A stretch of 64,000 nucleotides of DNA from Neobacillus niacini NBRC 15566 (GCF_001591505.1 NZ_BCVA01000007.1:122898-186897), one strand, 5' to 3'; positions 26,977 to 36,096 are shown, numbered from the stretch's first letter. Numbers and translations: made by a program. Notes: generated by a model from the letters alone, not told the origin.

Positions 26977-27165
26977 TTGCCGATAATCCAAGTTAATCTA
27001 ATCGAAGGCAGACCGCCTGAAAAAATAAAAGCTCTTATTGAAAATATCACAGACACCGTTGTGGAGACCTTAGATGCCCCACGAGAAAGTGTACGAGTAT
27101 TAGTAACTGAACTCCCAAAAACCAATTGGGGAATCGCAGGAGTACCAGCGTCTGAAAGAAAGTAG
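26977..27165 (+). CDS. 4-oxalocrotonate tautomerase
   Basis: 62 codons from TTG 26977, the usual size. The frame is open further upstream, but AGAAAGGGG at 26961-26969 and the need for an N-terminal proline fix the start: after Met removal, Pro1, Arg11, Arg39 and an aromatic residue at 50 (Trp) match the catalytic set of 4-OT. It converts 2-hydroxymuconate to 2-oxo-3-hexenedioate, the substrate of the decarboxylase. Last gene of the operon. Confidence 0.88.
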   Translation: MPIIQVNLIEGRPPEKIKALIENITDTVVETLDAPRESVRVLVTELPKTNWGIAGVPASERK

Positions 27166-27210
27166 CAAAAAACAGCTAGATTAAGATAGGTTGAAAAAAA
27201 TATGGATTAA

Positions 27211-27242
27211 CCGACATCTGATTAGGAGATGTAGGTTTTTTC
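27211..27242 (+). terminator. intrinsic terminator of aromatic operon
   Basis: CCGACATCT / AGATGTAGG stem (one mismatch) followed by a T tract. Confidence 0.7.
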
Positions 27243-27296
27243 ATATTATTTTTACCATAGAGGTAACTTGATGTATAAAAATGGTTTAATACATTT

Positions 27297-27690
27297 AAAG
27301 TTGTGGTAAACATCCATAAAGATGGGAGATGATCGAATGGATGAACAAAAACAAAGTTACTATATCAATATTCAATCTTATGAAATTTTCAAAGGACCTT
27401 ACGAGGGAGAGTGGGATTTTAAAATTGAAGCGACAGAATCTCAAGTAAGTGTCCTTGAACGACTTTTTAATCGAATGGATGAAACGGATTGGGAAAGTTA
27501 TTTTCGTTCACATATTCCTTATCTAGAATATCATCATCAGCCTCAAAATAAGGAATATGACCAGCGCATACTTTGGGTCTATTCGATGCTTTATGAGTTA
27601 GGTGATGAAAAAACCCGAGCACATATTAGGGAAATGGGAATTCTAAATGTAGATAGTCATTAGTGGATTTTGATGATAGGTGGCCTAAAA
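27297..27690. repeat. direct repeat of about 0.4 kb, copy 2
   Basis: Nearly identical in sequence and orientation to 16585-16975, including the leader (GTGGTAAACATCCATAAAGA) and the sequence after the stop (GATTTTGATGATA). Confidence 0.8.
27337..27663 (+). CDS. duplicated orphan protein, copy 2
   Basis: 108 residues, differing from the protein at 16631 at a small number of positions. ATG 27337 corresponds to the start of copy 1; an upstream in-frame ATG at 27322 lies within the ribosome-site region. Family unrecognised. Retention of both copies without stops suggests both are functional. Confidence 0.65.
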   Translation: MDEQKQSYYINIQSYEIFKGPYEGEWDFKIEATESQVSVLERLFNRMDETDWESYFRSHIPYLEYHHQPQNKEYDQRILWVYSMLYELGDEKTRAHIREMGILNVDSH

Positions 27691-27874
27691 AAAATAGTAG
27701 GGTTAAAAGATAGTTTAACTGAATGCATAGAAAGCCCATCCGACTAGGATGGGACTTTTCTGTTTACTTTATAAAAAGTAAAAATGTTACGACTATTTAT
27801 TTTATTATACACATGGTAGAATGTAAAAAAAATAAAACCGCTTTTATTCCCGTGTCAGATTGGAGTGCATTTGT

Positions 27875-28939
27875 ATGAGACTCAATGAATATAAGAATTT
27901 GTTGGATATAATTGATAAAAGAACGGGCATAGAAGAATATTTAATGCAGAATCCAGAAAAGGTTCTGAAAAATCCTAAACAACAACCTTACTTTCTTGGA
28001 AATAAGTTAGACAATAACAACAGGAAAATTATTATGGATAAAGATGAGGAAGGTATTATTACATCCTATCCTAATAATGAACTCAAAACCAATAAGTTTG
28101 CCATAAGAAGAAAGACAAAATACATACCTATATTAAAACATAAACATGAATACATCGAAATCGTATATGTGTTAGAAGGCAGTTTTATTCAAGAAATAAA
28201 CGGAAGACAGATTGAGATGAATAAAGGGGATCTATGTATTTTAGACAAAAATGTCTTACATAGTTCATTACCTTTAAGTGATTCTGACATGGTTGTCAAT
28301 ATTATCTTGACACCGGAATTTTTTGATGGTATTTTTATGCATTTATTGTCCGATGATAACTATATTTCCAATTTTATTATCAATAGTCTTTATTCTAAGA
28401 GCAAGGTACAAAATTTTTTAATACACCATGTAAAAAACGATTCTGTCATAAAGATGATTTTAGAGAATCTTCTACTAGAATATTATTCAATAGAAATTAA
28501 ATCTTCAGCGGCTATTAACGGCTATCTCTTAATTCTTTTTACAGAGCTTTCAAGAGAAATTACTAGTAATACTGGAGAACTTATCAAGCATGAACAACAT
28601 AAGATAAAGGAAAAAATTTCAATTTACATAAGAAATAGATATAAAGAAATCACTCTTACAGAAATGGCAGATCATTTTCATTTTCATCCAAGTTATCTAA
28701 GCAGTCTTGTAAAAAGAGAATTTGGCAAAAATTTTAAGGATTTACTGACGGATGTTCGAATGTCAGAAGCCAGCAATTTACTTGAAAATACAGATATGAC
28801 AATTGAAAATATCGTGTTTGAAGTAGGTTATACAAACTATAGTCACTTTTATAAAGTTTTTAAGAAAACATACAGTATGACTCCAAATCAATACAAAACA
28901 AGTATAATAAATAATAGAAATTTAAAAGCAAAATACTGA
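27875..28939 (+). CDS. AraC family regulator with cupin domain
   Basis: 354 residues from ATG 27875 (GGAG at 27862). A cupin-like sensing domain is at about 70-165 (HKHEYIEIVYVLEGSF, INGRQIEMNKGDLCIL) and two AraC helix-turn-helix motifs are in the last 100 residues (ITLTEMADHFHFHPSYLSSLVKR, VGYTNYSHFYKVFKKTY). Such proteins activate sugar-use genes, and the GH2 gene 300 bases downstream is the likely target. Confidence 0.87.
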   Translation: MRLNEYKNLLDIIDKRTGIEEYLMQNPEKVLKNPKQQPYFLGNKLDNNNRKIIMDKDEEGIITSYPNNELKTNKFAIRRKTKYIPILKHKHEYIEIVYVLEGSFIQEINGRQIEMNKGDLCILDKNVLHSSLPLSDSDMVVNIILTPEFFDGIFMHLLSDDNYISNFIINSLYSKSKVQNFLIHHVKNDSVIKMILENLLLEYYSIEIKSSAAINGYLLILFTELSREITSNTGELIKHEQHKIKEKISIYIRNRYKEITLTEMADHFHFHPSYLSSLVKREFGKNFKDLLTDVRMSEASNLLENTDMTIENIVFEVGYTNYSHFYKVFKKTYSMTPNQYKTSIINNRNLKAKY

Positions 28940-29016
28940 TTTTGTCTTGTTTTAACGGCGCTAAAAGATATTACGAAAATCGCATACAACAAGAGAATAT
29001 TAATCTCATAGTAAAG

Positions 29017-29045
29017 AAACTCCAGCCGAATGGTGGGAGTTTTTT
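29017..29045 (+). terminator. intrinsic terminator
   Basis: AAACTCC / GGAGTTT stem and T tract after the AraC gene. Confidence 0.75.
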
Positions 29046-29247
29046 GCATCTTTGTGCACAAATAAAATGTTCAGTTATTAAAAAAATCTACACCTTAATA
29101 AAACATATAGGTGCCTAAATAATTAACATTACTAACTATTAAGAAAATTTGTAAAATTGGTATAAGTAAGCACTTTACTAACAGGAGGAGATGATTCAAT
29201 TAAAAGTACAAAATGTTTCACAAAGAAAAATAGAAAGGGAGAGAGAG

Positions 29248-31530
29248 ATGTTGTTATTCAAAATTAATTTTAAAAAGTCGGCACTATTTATGCTGACAAT
29301 CTTACTGGTATTTACGCTTGTTATACCAGGTGTAAGCGCTGAGCAAGCGGAAAAAAGCAATCTAAAAAGCACAGTAGTTAATTCAGGTAGAATGGTTGAA
29401 AACATTGATAATGATTGGACATTCTATAAGGGTGCTCAAGGCGTAGAGGAAAATTTCAGTGCTATTAATTTTAATGATAGCAGTTGGCAAAAGATAAGCC
29501 TTCCTCATACTTGGAATGCAGAGGATGGTAGTGGAATCGCGAAAAATTACGAAGGAGATGGATGGTACAGAAAGCAACTAGATATTCCGGAAACCTATAA
29601 AGGCAAAAAATTGTTCTTACAATTTGAAGCTGCAAACAAAGAAGCAGAGGTATTTGTTAATGGTAAGTCTGTACATACCAACATAGGTGGCTATCTTGCA
29701 TTTACGGTTGATATTACAGACTATGTAAGCTATGGACAAAAAAATATTTTAGCCGTAAGAATAAACAATGAAGTAAAAGATTCAGCACCACTTCAAGGAG
29801 ATTTCACCTTTTTTGGTGGTATTTACAGAAGTGTAAATTTATTTGTTATGGATAAAACCCATATTGATGTCGAAGATTTTGGCTCAAGCGGTGTATATGT
29901 GACCATTCCAAATGATAAATCTATCGAGGAAAATGCTCAAGTAACACTTACAGTACCAGTTAAAGTAAACAGTGGTGACGTAGAAGGCAAATCCAACTCT
30001 ATAGAAGTTAGAGCTGAAATTAAAGATGCAGAAGGTAAGGTCCGTTCAAGAACAGAATTAAAGGCTGATGGGAAAAAGTTAAAATCTGCAGATGTTTCAG
30101 GAGATAGCTTTGATTTTAAAGGTACAATGAAAGTAAATAATCCACACCTTTGGAATGGAACAAAGGATCCTTATCAATATACAGTTGAAGTTAAGGTAAC
30201 AAGAAAAGGTGAGTTAATTGACCAGGTAAATGAAAAAGTAGGGTTCCGTTATTTCTCCGTTGATCCTGATAAAGGATTCATCCTAAATGGAAAAAGTTAC
30301 CCGCTCCATGGTGTTAACATCCACCAAGACAGAAAAGGTTACGGTAATGCAGTACCAAATGAGGTCAGGGCTGAGGATTTTGAACTAATTAAGGAAATTG
30401 GTGCTAACACTCTGAGAGTAGCACACTATCCGCACTCACAGTATGTTTACAATAAGGCTGATGAAATGGGGTTGGTGGTTTGGGCTGAAATGCCATTGGT
30501 AAACACAATGTCACTAACAGCAGAATTCTCAAACAATGCCGAAAAGCAATTAACTGAGATGATTAAACAAAACTATAACCATCCATCCATTGTAACATGG
30601 GGTCTTCAAAACGAATTTGGAGGAAACGGCTTCTATACTAGCAGGAACGCTAGTGAAAGTCTTGCAGAGCAGTATGCTGCGGCAACGCAATTGATTGAGC
30701 GTTTGGCAACGAAGGCAGAAGAATTAGATCCTAACAGACCGACTACTCACGCTATTCAGGGGAATAATTCCCGTGATCCTGAGGGGTACAAGGAAGTTTT
30801 GGATAGACATTTGGCTTGGAATGAAAGTGGAAGTATAGATGTTGCTTCTTTTAATACCTATTTTGGTTGGTATTATAATAAAGCTGGGGATTTAGCAGAC
30901 TATCTTGACACATTACACGAAAAGCATCCAAATGTTCCACTAGGTATTTCAGAGTATGGTGGCGGAGCAAACCCTTATCAACATGACGTAATTGATGAAG
31001 CCTTTATCAATAACTGGAACAGTGCAGCTTCTCGTGGTCCATGGCAGCCAGAAGAGTTTCAAAATTATCTTCATGAAAGTGCATGGAGTATCATAAGTGA
31101 ACGTCCTTGGTTATGGGCAACTCATGTCTGGAATATGTTTGATTTTGGCGTTGCCGGTAAAAATGAGGCAACAACTCCAGGGATTAATACCAAGGGTCTC
31201 GTATCACATGATCGTCAGCTTAAGAAGGATGCATTCTATTTCTATAAAGCCCAATGGAATAAAGTAGACAAATTTGTCTATATCACAAGCAGAAGATATT
31301 CTGAAAGGGAAGAAAGTATCACACCTGTAAAGGTTTATTCAAACCTGGAAGAAGTGACTTTAACTGTAAACGGTAAGGATTACGGTACGGGAAGAATCCA
31401 GCAGCCAGGTGTATTTATTTGGGACGCTGTAGAACTAAATGAAAGTGGAAATGTAGTAATTGCGTCAGCTAAGAAAGCAGATGGAACGAATGTAGCAGAT
31501 ACTGTTACTACTTGGAAGGTTGTTAAATAA
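29248..31530 (+). CDS. secreted glycoside hydrolase family 2 enzyme
   Basis: 760 residues. Signal peptide with basic start and hydrophobic core, likely cut after VSA (residue 31). Domains in order: GH2 sugar-binding jelly roll (about 50-200; PHTWNAEDG, GWYRKQL), Ig-like domain, TIM barrel (about 335-640) with the acid/base Glu456 in LQNEFGG and the nucleophile Glu569 in ISEYGG, and a C-terminal beta domain. Probably an extracellular beta-galactosidase or beta-glucuronidase-like enzyme; substrate not determined. ATG 29248 is chosen for GAAAGGGAGAG just upstream. No sugar transporter is adjacent. Confidence 0.87.
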   Translation: MLLFKINFKKSALFMLTILLVFTLVIPGVSAEQAEKSNLKSTVVNSGRMVENIDNDWTFYKGAQGVEENFSAINFNDSSWQKISLPHTWNAEDGSGIAKNYEGDGWYRKQLDIPETYKGKKLFLQFEAANKEAEVFVNGKSVHTNIGGYLAFTVDITDYVSYGQKNILAVRINNEVKDSAPLQGDFTFFGGIYRSVNLFVMDKTHIDVEDFGSSGVYVTIPNDKSIEENAQVTLTVPVKVNSGDVEGKSNSIEVRAEIKDAEGKVRSRTELKADGKKLKSADVSGDSFDFKGTMKVNNPHLWNGTKDPYQYTVEVKVTRKGELIDQVNEKVGFRYFSVDPDKGFILNGKSYPLHGVNIHQDRKGYGNAVPNEVRAEDFELIKEIGANTLRVAHYPHSQYVYNKADEMGLVVWAEMPLVNTMSLTAEFSNNAEKQLTEMIKQNYNHPSIVTWGLQNEFGGNGFYTSRNASESLAEQYAAATQLIERLATKAEELDPNRPTTHAIQGNNSRDPEGYKEVLDRHLAWNESGSIDVASFNTYFGWYYNKAGDLADYLDTLHEKHPNVPLGISEYGGGANPYQHDVIDEAFINNWNSAASRGPWQPEEFQNYLHESAWSIISERPWLWATHVWNMFDFGVAGKNEATTPGINTKGLVSHDRQLKKDAFYFYKAQWNKVDKFVYITSRRYSEREESITPVKVYSNLEEVTLTVNGKDYGTGRIQQPGVFIWDAVELNESGNVVIASAKKADGTNVADTVTTWKVVK

Positions 31531-31563
31531 TCTTCTAGAAATTGATTAGCGTTAACATCTTAA

Positions 31564-31600
31564 AAAAGCTGGTATGATGAATTTATCATGCCAGCTTTTA
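31564..31600 (+). terminator. intrinsic terminator of GH2 gene
   Basis: A 15-bp stem (31564-31578 with 31585-31599, one G-U) and a 6-base loop. Confidence 0.75.
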
Positions 31601-31626
31601 CTTTAATTAGGCATACAAAAGAGCTG

Positions 31627-31806
31627 TTATTTGTTTAAGTCGTTTATTTGTCCTTGCTTATTTCTAACGAATGATGCCGCAATTGCTATAATTCCGAACC
31701 CTATTATCTTAATAGTTATATTGCCTAAGTAGCTTATATCCTCAATTGTTGTTGCCGTTAAAATAGAACCGATAAGAATAAATGGAATGGCAATTAGCAA
31801 CCTCAA
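31627..31806 (-). CDS. small two-helix membrane protein
   Basis: 59 residues on the minus strand. Two hydrophobic stretches (LLIAIPFILIGSILTA and IIGFGIIAIAASFV) and a polar tail. TTG start with GAGGGGTGG nine bases upstream. Family not recognised. Convergent with the GH2 gene. Confidence 0.55.
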   Translation of the reverse strand: MRLLIAIPFILIGSILTATTIEDISYLGNITIKIIGFGIIAIAASFVRNKQGQINDLNK

Positions 31807-31829
31807 TTTTTCAATCCACCCCTCTAAAA

Positions 31830-32208
31830 ATAGGTTTAAGATTAAACCAGCTTACGTTTTGTATGTTTTAGTTTATGACAATGTTATTAATTTGGAATAT
31901 TTTGTTAACTGAAGTTTATCATATAACGTGTCAGTGGAGAACTTTGAATGTTTGTTTTCCGTAATATCAAATTGTTTAAATTAGCACGAACTCTAAAATT
32001 CATTTAGTTTGGTGAAAAAATACATATTAGAAACTGGTCTGGTGTTACTATACAAGCAAAAAATGCTGCCGGTCATACTTTTTTACTGCATCCTAGATTT
32101 TTATGCTTGTTTTGAACTACCATGCAGGAGTAGTTGAAGAAGGAACTTTTACAATAGGTGTCGAAATGTTATGTAACCCAATAATTTCCTACTGGTAGGT
32201 GTTTAATA
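31830..32208. other. spacer with possible gene remnant
   Basis: No intact gene. One plus-strand frame near 32013-32115 reads NWSGVTIQAKNAAGHTFLLHPRF before a stop and looks like an eroded coding fragment. No other signal seen. Confidence 0.25.
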
Positions 32209-32691
32209 ATGAATATCTTAATAAAGGAATTACCTGAAACTGAAGTAGCGTTTATTAGACGGACGGGGAGTTATTTTGAACCGCAAGAACACTGGGAAAA
32301 GCTGGTTCAATGGGCAATTAGCAATGGACTATACCCTCCTCAGCAATCATTTATCGGAATATCATTAGATGATCCTGAATTGGTTGAGAGCAAGGATTGC
32401 CGGCACGATGCTTGTGTTACAATTCCTGAGGGTTTTGATAAAGAGAAACATAAGGATATGAAATTCAAGAAGTTGAATGGTGGGCAATATGCATTGTATT
32501 CCTATTATGATACACCTGAAAAGCTGAAGTCTGCTTATCAATTTATGTTTGGGAAATGGCTGCCAAATAGTGATTATGACGCAGATTATGAAAGATTTAA
32601 CCTAGAGTTTAATATGAATAATCCTTCCGAAGATCCAGAAGGTAAATGTAAAGTTGATTTATTTGTACCAATTAAAAAAAGAATATCTTGA
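32209..32691 (+). CDS. GyrI-like small-molecule-binding protein
   Basis: 160 residues forming a stand-alone GyrI/AraC effector-binding domain: EVAFIRRTGSYFE at the start, LDDPE, and GGQYALYSYYDTPEKL followed by a W near the end. Members bind hydrophobic drugs or hydrolyse cyclopropanoids; no DNA-binding domain is present. It ends just before the IS3-family element. Confidence 0.75.
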   Translation: MNILIKELPETEVAFIRRTGSYFEPQEHWEKLVQWAISNGLYPPQQSFIGISLDDPELVESKDCRHDACVTIPEGFDKEKHKDMKFKKLNGGQYALYSYYDTPEKLKSAYQFMFGKWLPNSDYDADYERFNLEFNMNNPSEDPEGKCKVDLFVPIKKRIS

Positions 32692-32780
32692 AATCTTAGG
32701 CTTCAACTAACAAAAGTGTCACCAACGTTTGTACTGCACCCCAAAAGTTAGAGTGAAATCTGACTTTTGGGGTGTTTTTT

Positions 32781-33347
32781 ATGGCTAAATATAGTGAAGA
32801 GTTTAAGCTCATGGTTGTAAAAGAATACAATGAGGGTACTTTAGGACATAAGCTTTTAGCCACAAAGTATGGGGTAAAGGCACATTCACAGGTTAAAAGG
32901 TGGATTGATGTATATAAGAAATTTGGGAAGGAAGGATTAAAGAGGAAGAATCACAAGGAAACTTATTCTGTTCAATTCAAGCTGGATGTATTAAGCTTTA
33001 TGAAAAGAACAGGTTCTTCAGAAACGGAAACGGCCCTTCATTTCGGGTTAGCTAACCCTCCTATTATTGGTTCATGGAAGAAATCTTTTATGGAGGGGGG
33101 AACTGAAGCCCTGGATAGACCGAAAGGACGTCCACCTATGTCTAATAAAGCGAAGAACGGAAAAAATAAAAAACCGGCAGAAGTAAAGGAAATGACGTAC
33201 GAACAAAAGTTAGAAAGAGAAAACGAGCTTCTTCGTTTAGAGGTAGAATACTTAAAAAAGTTGCGAGCTTTTCAGATGGATCCGGAGGGCTATCTCGAAA
33301 AGCACAAGCAGCGTTATCATTCGAACTCAAATAAACCTTCAAACTAA
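32781..33347 (+). CDS. IS3-family transposase OrfA
   Basis: About 188 residues: two helix-turn-helix regions (EYNEGTLGHKLLATKYGV; FMKRTGSSETETALHFGL) and a C-terminal leucine-zipper-like coiled coil (YEQKLERENELLRLEVEYLKK). Binds the IS ends. GTG 32772 is also open upstream. It overlaps OrfB, which is in the -1 frame. Confidence 0.85.
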   Translation: MAKYSEEFKLMVVKEYNEGTLGHKLLATKYGVKAHSQVKRWIDVYKKFGKEGLKRKNHKETYSVQFKLDVLSFMKRTGSSETETALHFGLANPPIIGSWKKSFMEGGTEALDRPKGRPPMSNKAKNGKNKKPAEVKEMTYEQKLERENELLRLEVEYLKKLRAFQMDPEGYLEKHKQRYHSNSNKPSN

Positions 33348-34174
33348 AAGATGTTTTACAAATAGTCGGCATTCCTGAATCCTCCTACCATTATCATATT
33401 AAAAACATGAAGAAGGAGAATCCAGACCAAGATTTGGAGGAAATTATTAAATCTATTTTCGAAGAACATAACGGAAATTATGGTTATCGTCGTGTTCATT
33501 TAGAATTGAAGAACCGTGGAATCAAAGCGAATCATAAGAAAGTTCAACGCATTATGAATAAGCGTGGGCTCAAGGGAAATAAGTTCAGGTTAAAATCACG
33601 TAAGTATAGCTCTTACAAAGGATCGACGGGAACTGTTGCCAAGAACCTTATCAATCGCCGCTTTAAAACGAATGTGTGTCATCAAAAATTAACGACAGAT
33701 ATTACAGAATTCAAGTGTTCGGACAGTGTAAAACTATATCTAAGTCCAATTATGGATATGTTTAATGGTGAAATTCTATCATACGGGATAAGTATGCGCC
33801 CCACCTTAGAATTAGCGCTCAAACCTCTTGAGGAAGCTCTAGAAATTGTAAAAGATTCAAAGTTTAGAACTACTGTACATTCTGATCAAGGATGGCATTA
33901 TCAACATAATAAGTGGGTATATGCACTCAAAGAAAACAAGGTGTTCCAGAGTATGTCGAGAAAAGGAAACTGTTTAGATAATTCACCAATGGAGAACTTT
34001 TTCGGTTTACTGAAACAAGAAATGTATTATGGGGAAGCACTGTGCTCTTTTGAGGAGTTAAAAAAGAGAATTGAAGAATATATCAACTATTATAATAACA
34101 AGCGTATAAAGCAAAAATTGGCAGGTATGAGTCCGGTTCAATACCGAATTCATACCAACCAATTAGCTGCTTAA
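33335..34174 (+). CDS. IS3-family transposase OrfB (DDE integrase)
   Basis: The frame is open from 33335, overlapping OrfA by 13 bases in the -1 frame, and the first ATG is 33407. The product is normally made by -1 frameshifting as an OrfAB fusion. An HTH_21 region (GNYGYRRVHLELKNRG) leads into an rve core with the DDE triad: Asp in TTDITEF, Asp in HSDQGWHY, Glu in SPMENFFG. No stops inside. Confidence 0.87.
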   Translation, partial: TFKLKDVLQIVGIPESSYHYHIKNMKKENPDQDLEEIIKSIFEEHNGNYGYRRVHLELKNRGIKANHKKVQRIMNKRGLKGNKFRLKSRKYSSYKGSTGTVAKNLINRRFKTNVCHQKLTTDITEFKCSDSVKLYLSPIMDMFNGEILSYGISMRPTLELALKPLEEALEIVKDSKFRTTVHSDQGWHYQHNKWVYALKENKVFQSMSRKGNCLDNSPMENFFGLLKQEMYYGEALCSFEELKKRIEEYINYYNNKRIKQKLAGMSPVQYRIHTNQLAA

Positions 34175-34215
34175 TATAAAACTCTCACTTTTGGGGGTCA
34201 CATCAGTTTAAGTGT

Positions 34216-34557
34216 TTAATATAGAGTTGGAGTTGGAGGAGAACAATGGAAGTTAACAATATCTCTTAAAGCAACCGAATATTGATTCCATCTTCCGCCG
34301 AAAAACCTATAGCCATAAGCTCTTTGATGCCCGACAGTCGTCAAATAAAACCAGAAATTATCGCCGTTTCTAAGCCACAAATATGTGAAACGAAAGATAC
34401 AATTTTCAAGACCCCAGGTATTCAGGGCAGATGGCATATGTCGTGTATTTTCCAGAATTCGAGGTTCACTCCTTATTAAAATTAGACTTATAACCAAGTT
34501 TATGCTCAGGGTAAAAGCTTGGATTGGATATATGCCTAGTAGCCCACCTAAATTCAA
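34216..34557 (-). pseudogene. degraded small protein gene
   Basis: The minus-strand frame ends in a conserved-looking module (RNGDNFWFYLTTVGHQRAYGYRFFGGRWNQYSV, then NFHC) that resembles small Bacillus surface or coat-associated proteins; the residues before it do not look native and there is no convincing start or ribosome site. Probably a 5'-lost gene next to the IS3 insertion. Confidence 0.3.
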
Positions 34558-34882
34558 ATATGATTGTAGAAGTAAATGTCATTATTTAAGGATCTTTCAG
34601 GATGGATCGTTTGTGGCGGTCTTTTTTCTTACTATGCTTCTGAGCATTATAGCTAGGTTAAATAATCCATAGGTTCAGCCTGGTTTAGAGGGTTTCTAAT
34701 AATTGTGCAATATTCGAATTGAAAGATGACCCAAATATTATGGGCATTGTTACTTTACGAAATTTAATTCAGAGTATTTCATTTAATTTCTTAAATTCCT
34801 AAATTACATGACATATACCCAAGAACTTTTACCCAAAAACACATAAACTTTACTGTAAAAGTAAATGAGGAGGATGAATGTA

Positions 34883-35140
34883 ATGATTCCTAATAATATT
34901 GCTGTAGATACAACAAATGCAAGAATTGGTTTAGGTGGACCAGGCTCAGGTTTTGGCTTTTCACCAGGTCTTGGTTTAGGAGGACCAGGTTCAGGATTTG
35001 GTTTTGCACCTGGAATTGGATTCGGAGCTCCAGGCTATCCGCACCACCACTACCCGTACTATCATCATCACTACCCATACTACCATCACCACTACCACCA
35101 TCACCACTACCCATACCACCACCATCACTACCCTTATTAA
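34883..35140 (+). CDS. Gly-rich, His/Tyr-rich repeat protein (spore-coat-like)
   Basis: 85 residues from ATG 34883, nine bases after AGGAGG; the upstream in-frame ATG at 34865 overlaps that site. The N-terminal part holds two copies of GLGGPGSGFGF. The C-terminal 35 residues are only His, Tyr and Pro (17 His), arranged as HHHYPYY units. No signal peptide. Composition recalls spore coat or metal-binding proteins, with Tyr available for cross-linking; no family is assigned. Confidence 0.7.
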   Translation: MIPNNIAVDTTNARIGLGGPGSGFGFSPGLGLGGPGSGFGFAPGIGFGAPGYPHHHYPYYHHHYPYYHHHYHHHHYPYHHHHYPY

Positions 35141-35195
35141 GAATTGCTGATAAACTCACCGTCCAAATAAAAATGAACAGAAGTTTCTGTAAAAC

Positions 35196-35229
35196 AGGTG
35201 TGTTTCTACAATAGTAGAAACGCCTTTTT
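35196..35229 (+). terminator. intrinsic terminator
   Basis: GTTTCTAC / GTAGAAAC core with GGT/GCC extension and TTTTT. It ends the His-rich gene. The rest of the spacer to 35512 shows only a degenerate GCAGGTTA repeat near 35431. Confidence 0.75.
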
Positions 35230-35512
35230 CTTTAAGGCGGTGGAGGTTCGTGCTTTTATGGCAGGATACTACATATAATCCCTCTTTAATTCTTTCATAA
35301 CCTTTGCTGATTTAGGCTCCTCAGATAATACAGATTAATTCTGGGGAACAATTTACAATTAGTCATGGTCTAATTTTGAAAATATTTAACTTAAAGTATA
35401 GGGTGCATTGCTTTTTTCTTCTTAAAGTATTGGGCAGGTTAATTAAACAAGGATTAAATAAAGTAAGTTTGCTCAGGGAATGATATAAAAAAATAAAAGG
35501 GGTTAGTTTATA

Positions 35513-35992
35513 ATGAAGAAAAAGAAAGTATTTTCCTTAGCTATGATCATCATTCCGTGGCTTTCTGTTTTGTTTATGGATAAAAAGTCATTGTTCAGGT
35601 TTTTACCAGTGGCAAGTTTTGTTAATTTATTTATTAGTGTCTTTAGTGTCATCAGCAATAAGAGAAGATGGTGGGTAAATAAAAATCCACTTTCACCAGG
35701 AAACGTAGATTTTTCATACATATTAGGACCATATTTTGTAGCAACGTTATGGATTTTTAAACTAACTTACGGTAATTTTCCAAAATATTTTATTACCAAT
35801 GTTTTACTAAATACTCTTAACGCTTTTCCAATGGCATATGTGTGGGAAAAGGTTGGTACATTTAAATTTAAAAAGATTAATCACATTGGTTGGTATTTTA
35901 TTTGCATTATACTATCGATTATTATTTACGGTTATCAATATTTAGTTGAAAAGACAATTGTAATTCAAAATAAGATGAAATCTGAATTATAA
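35513..35992 (+). CDS. membrane protein, CBO0543-like
   Basis: 159 residues with four to five hydrophobic helices; WEKVGTFKFKKINHIGWYF resembles the C-terminal part of CBO0543-type proteins of sporeformers. ATG 35513 after AGGGG. Function unknown. Confidence 0.65.
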   Translation: MKKKKVFSLAMIIIPWLSVLFMDKKSLFRFLPVASFVNLFISVFSVISNKRRWWVNKNPLSPGNVDFSYILGPYFVATLWIFKLTYGNFPKYFITNVLLNTLNAFPMAYVWEKVGTFKFKKINHIGWYFICIILSIIIYGYQYLVEKTIVIQNKMKSEL

Positions 35993-36071
35993 TATCCCTA
36001 AAGAAACATTTTGTTCGTCTGACGGTTGCATTTCTTCAAGTGGAGAAGTGTTCTTTTTTTATTGAAATAAA

Positions 36072-36096
36072 GGGGCAGGTTAGCTCAAGAAGAAAA
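36072..36096. repeat. degenerate intergenic repeat, GCAGGTTA type
   Basis: GGGCAGGTTAGCTCAAGAAG resembles motifs near 39, 35431 (GGGCAGGTTAATTAAACAAG) and 37518 (CTTCTTCAAGTACG...GCAGGTTA). Confidence 0.35.

Larger units (their letters stand above)
32730..34205 (+). mobile_element. IS3-family (IS150-like) insertion sequence
   Basis: Terminal inverted repeats are imperfect and about 25 bp: the left end starts TGTACTGCACCCCAAAAGT and the right end, read inward, TGATGTGACCCCCAAAAGT. A 3-bp direct repeat GTT flanks both ends (32727-32729 and 34206-34208), as expected of IS3 insertion. Two overlapping frames encode the transposase and appear intact, so the element may be active. Confidence 0.9.

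Noticed and set aside
34282..34672. Two plus-strand frames after the IS3 element
   Set aside because: No ribosome sites; they oppose the more plausible degraded minus-strand gene.
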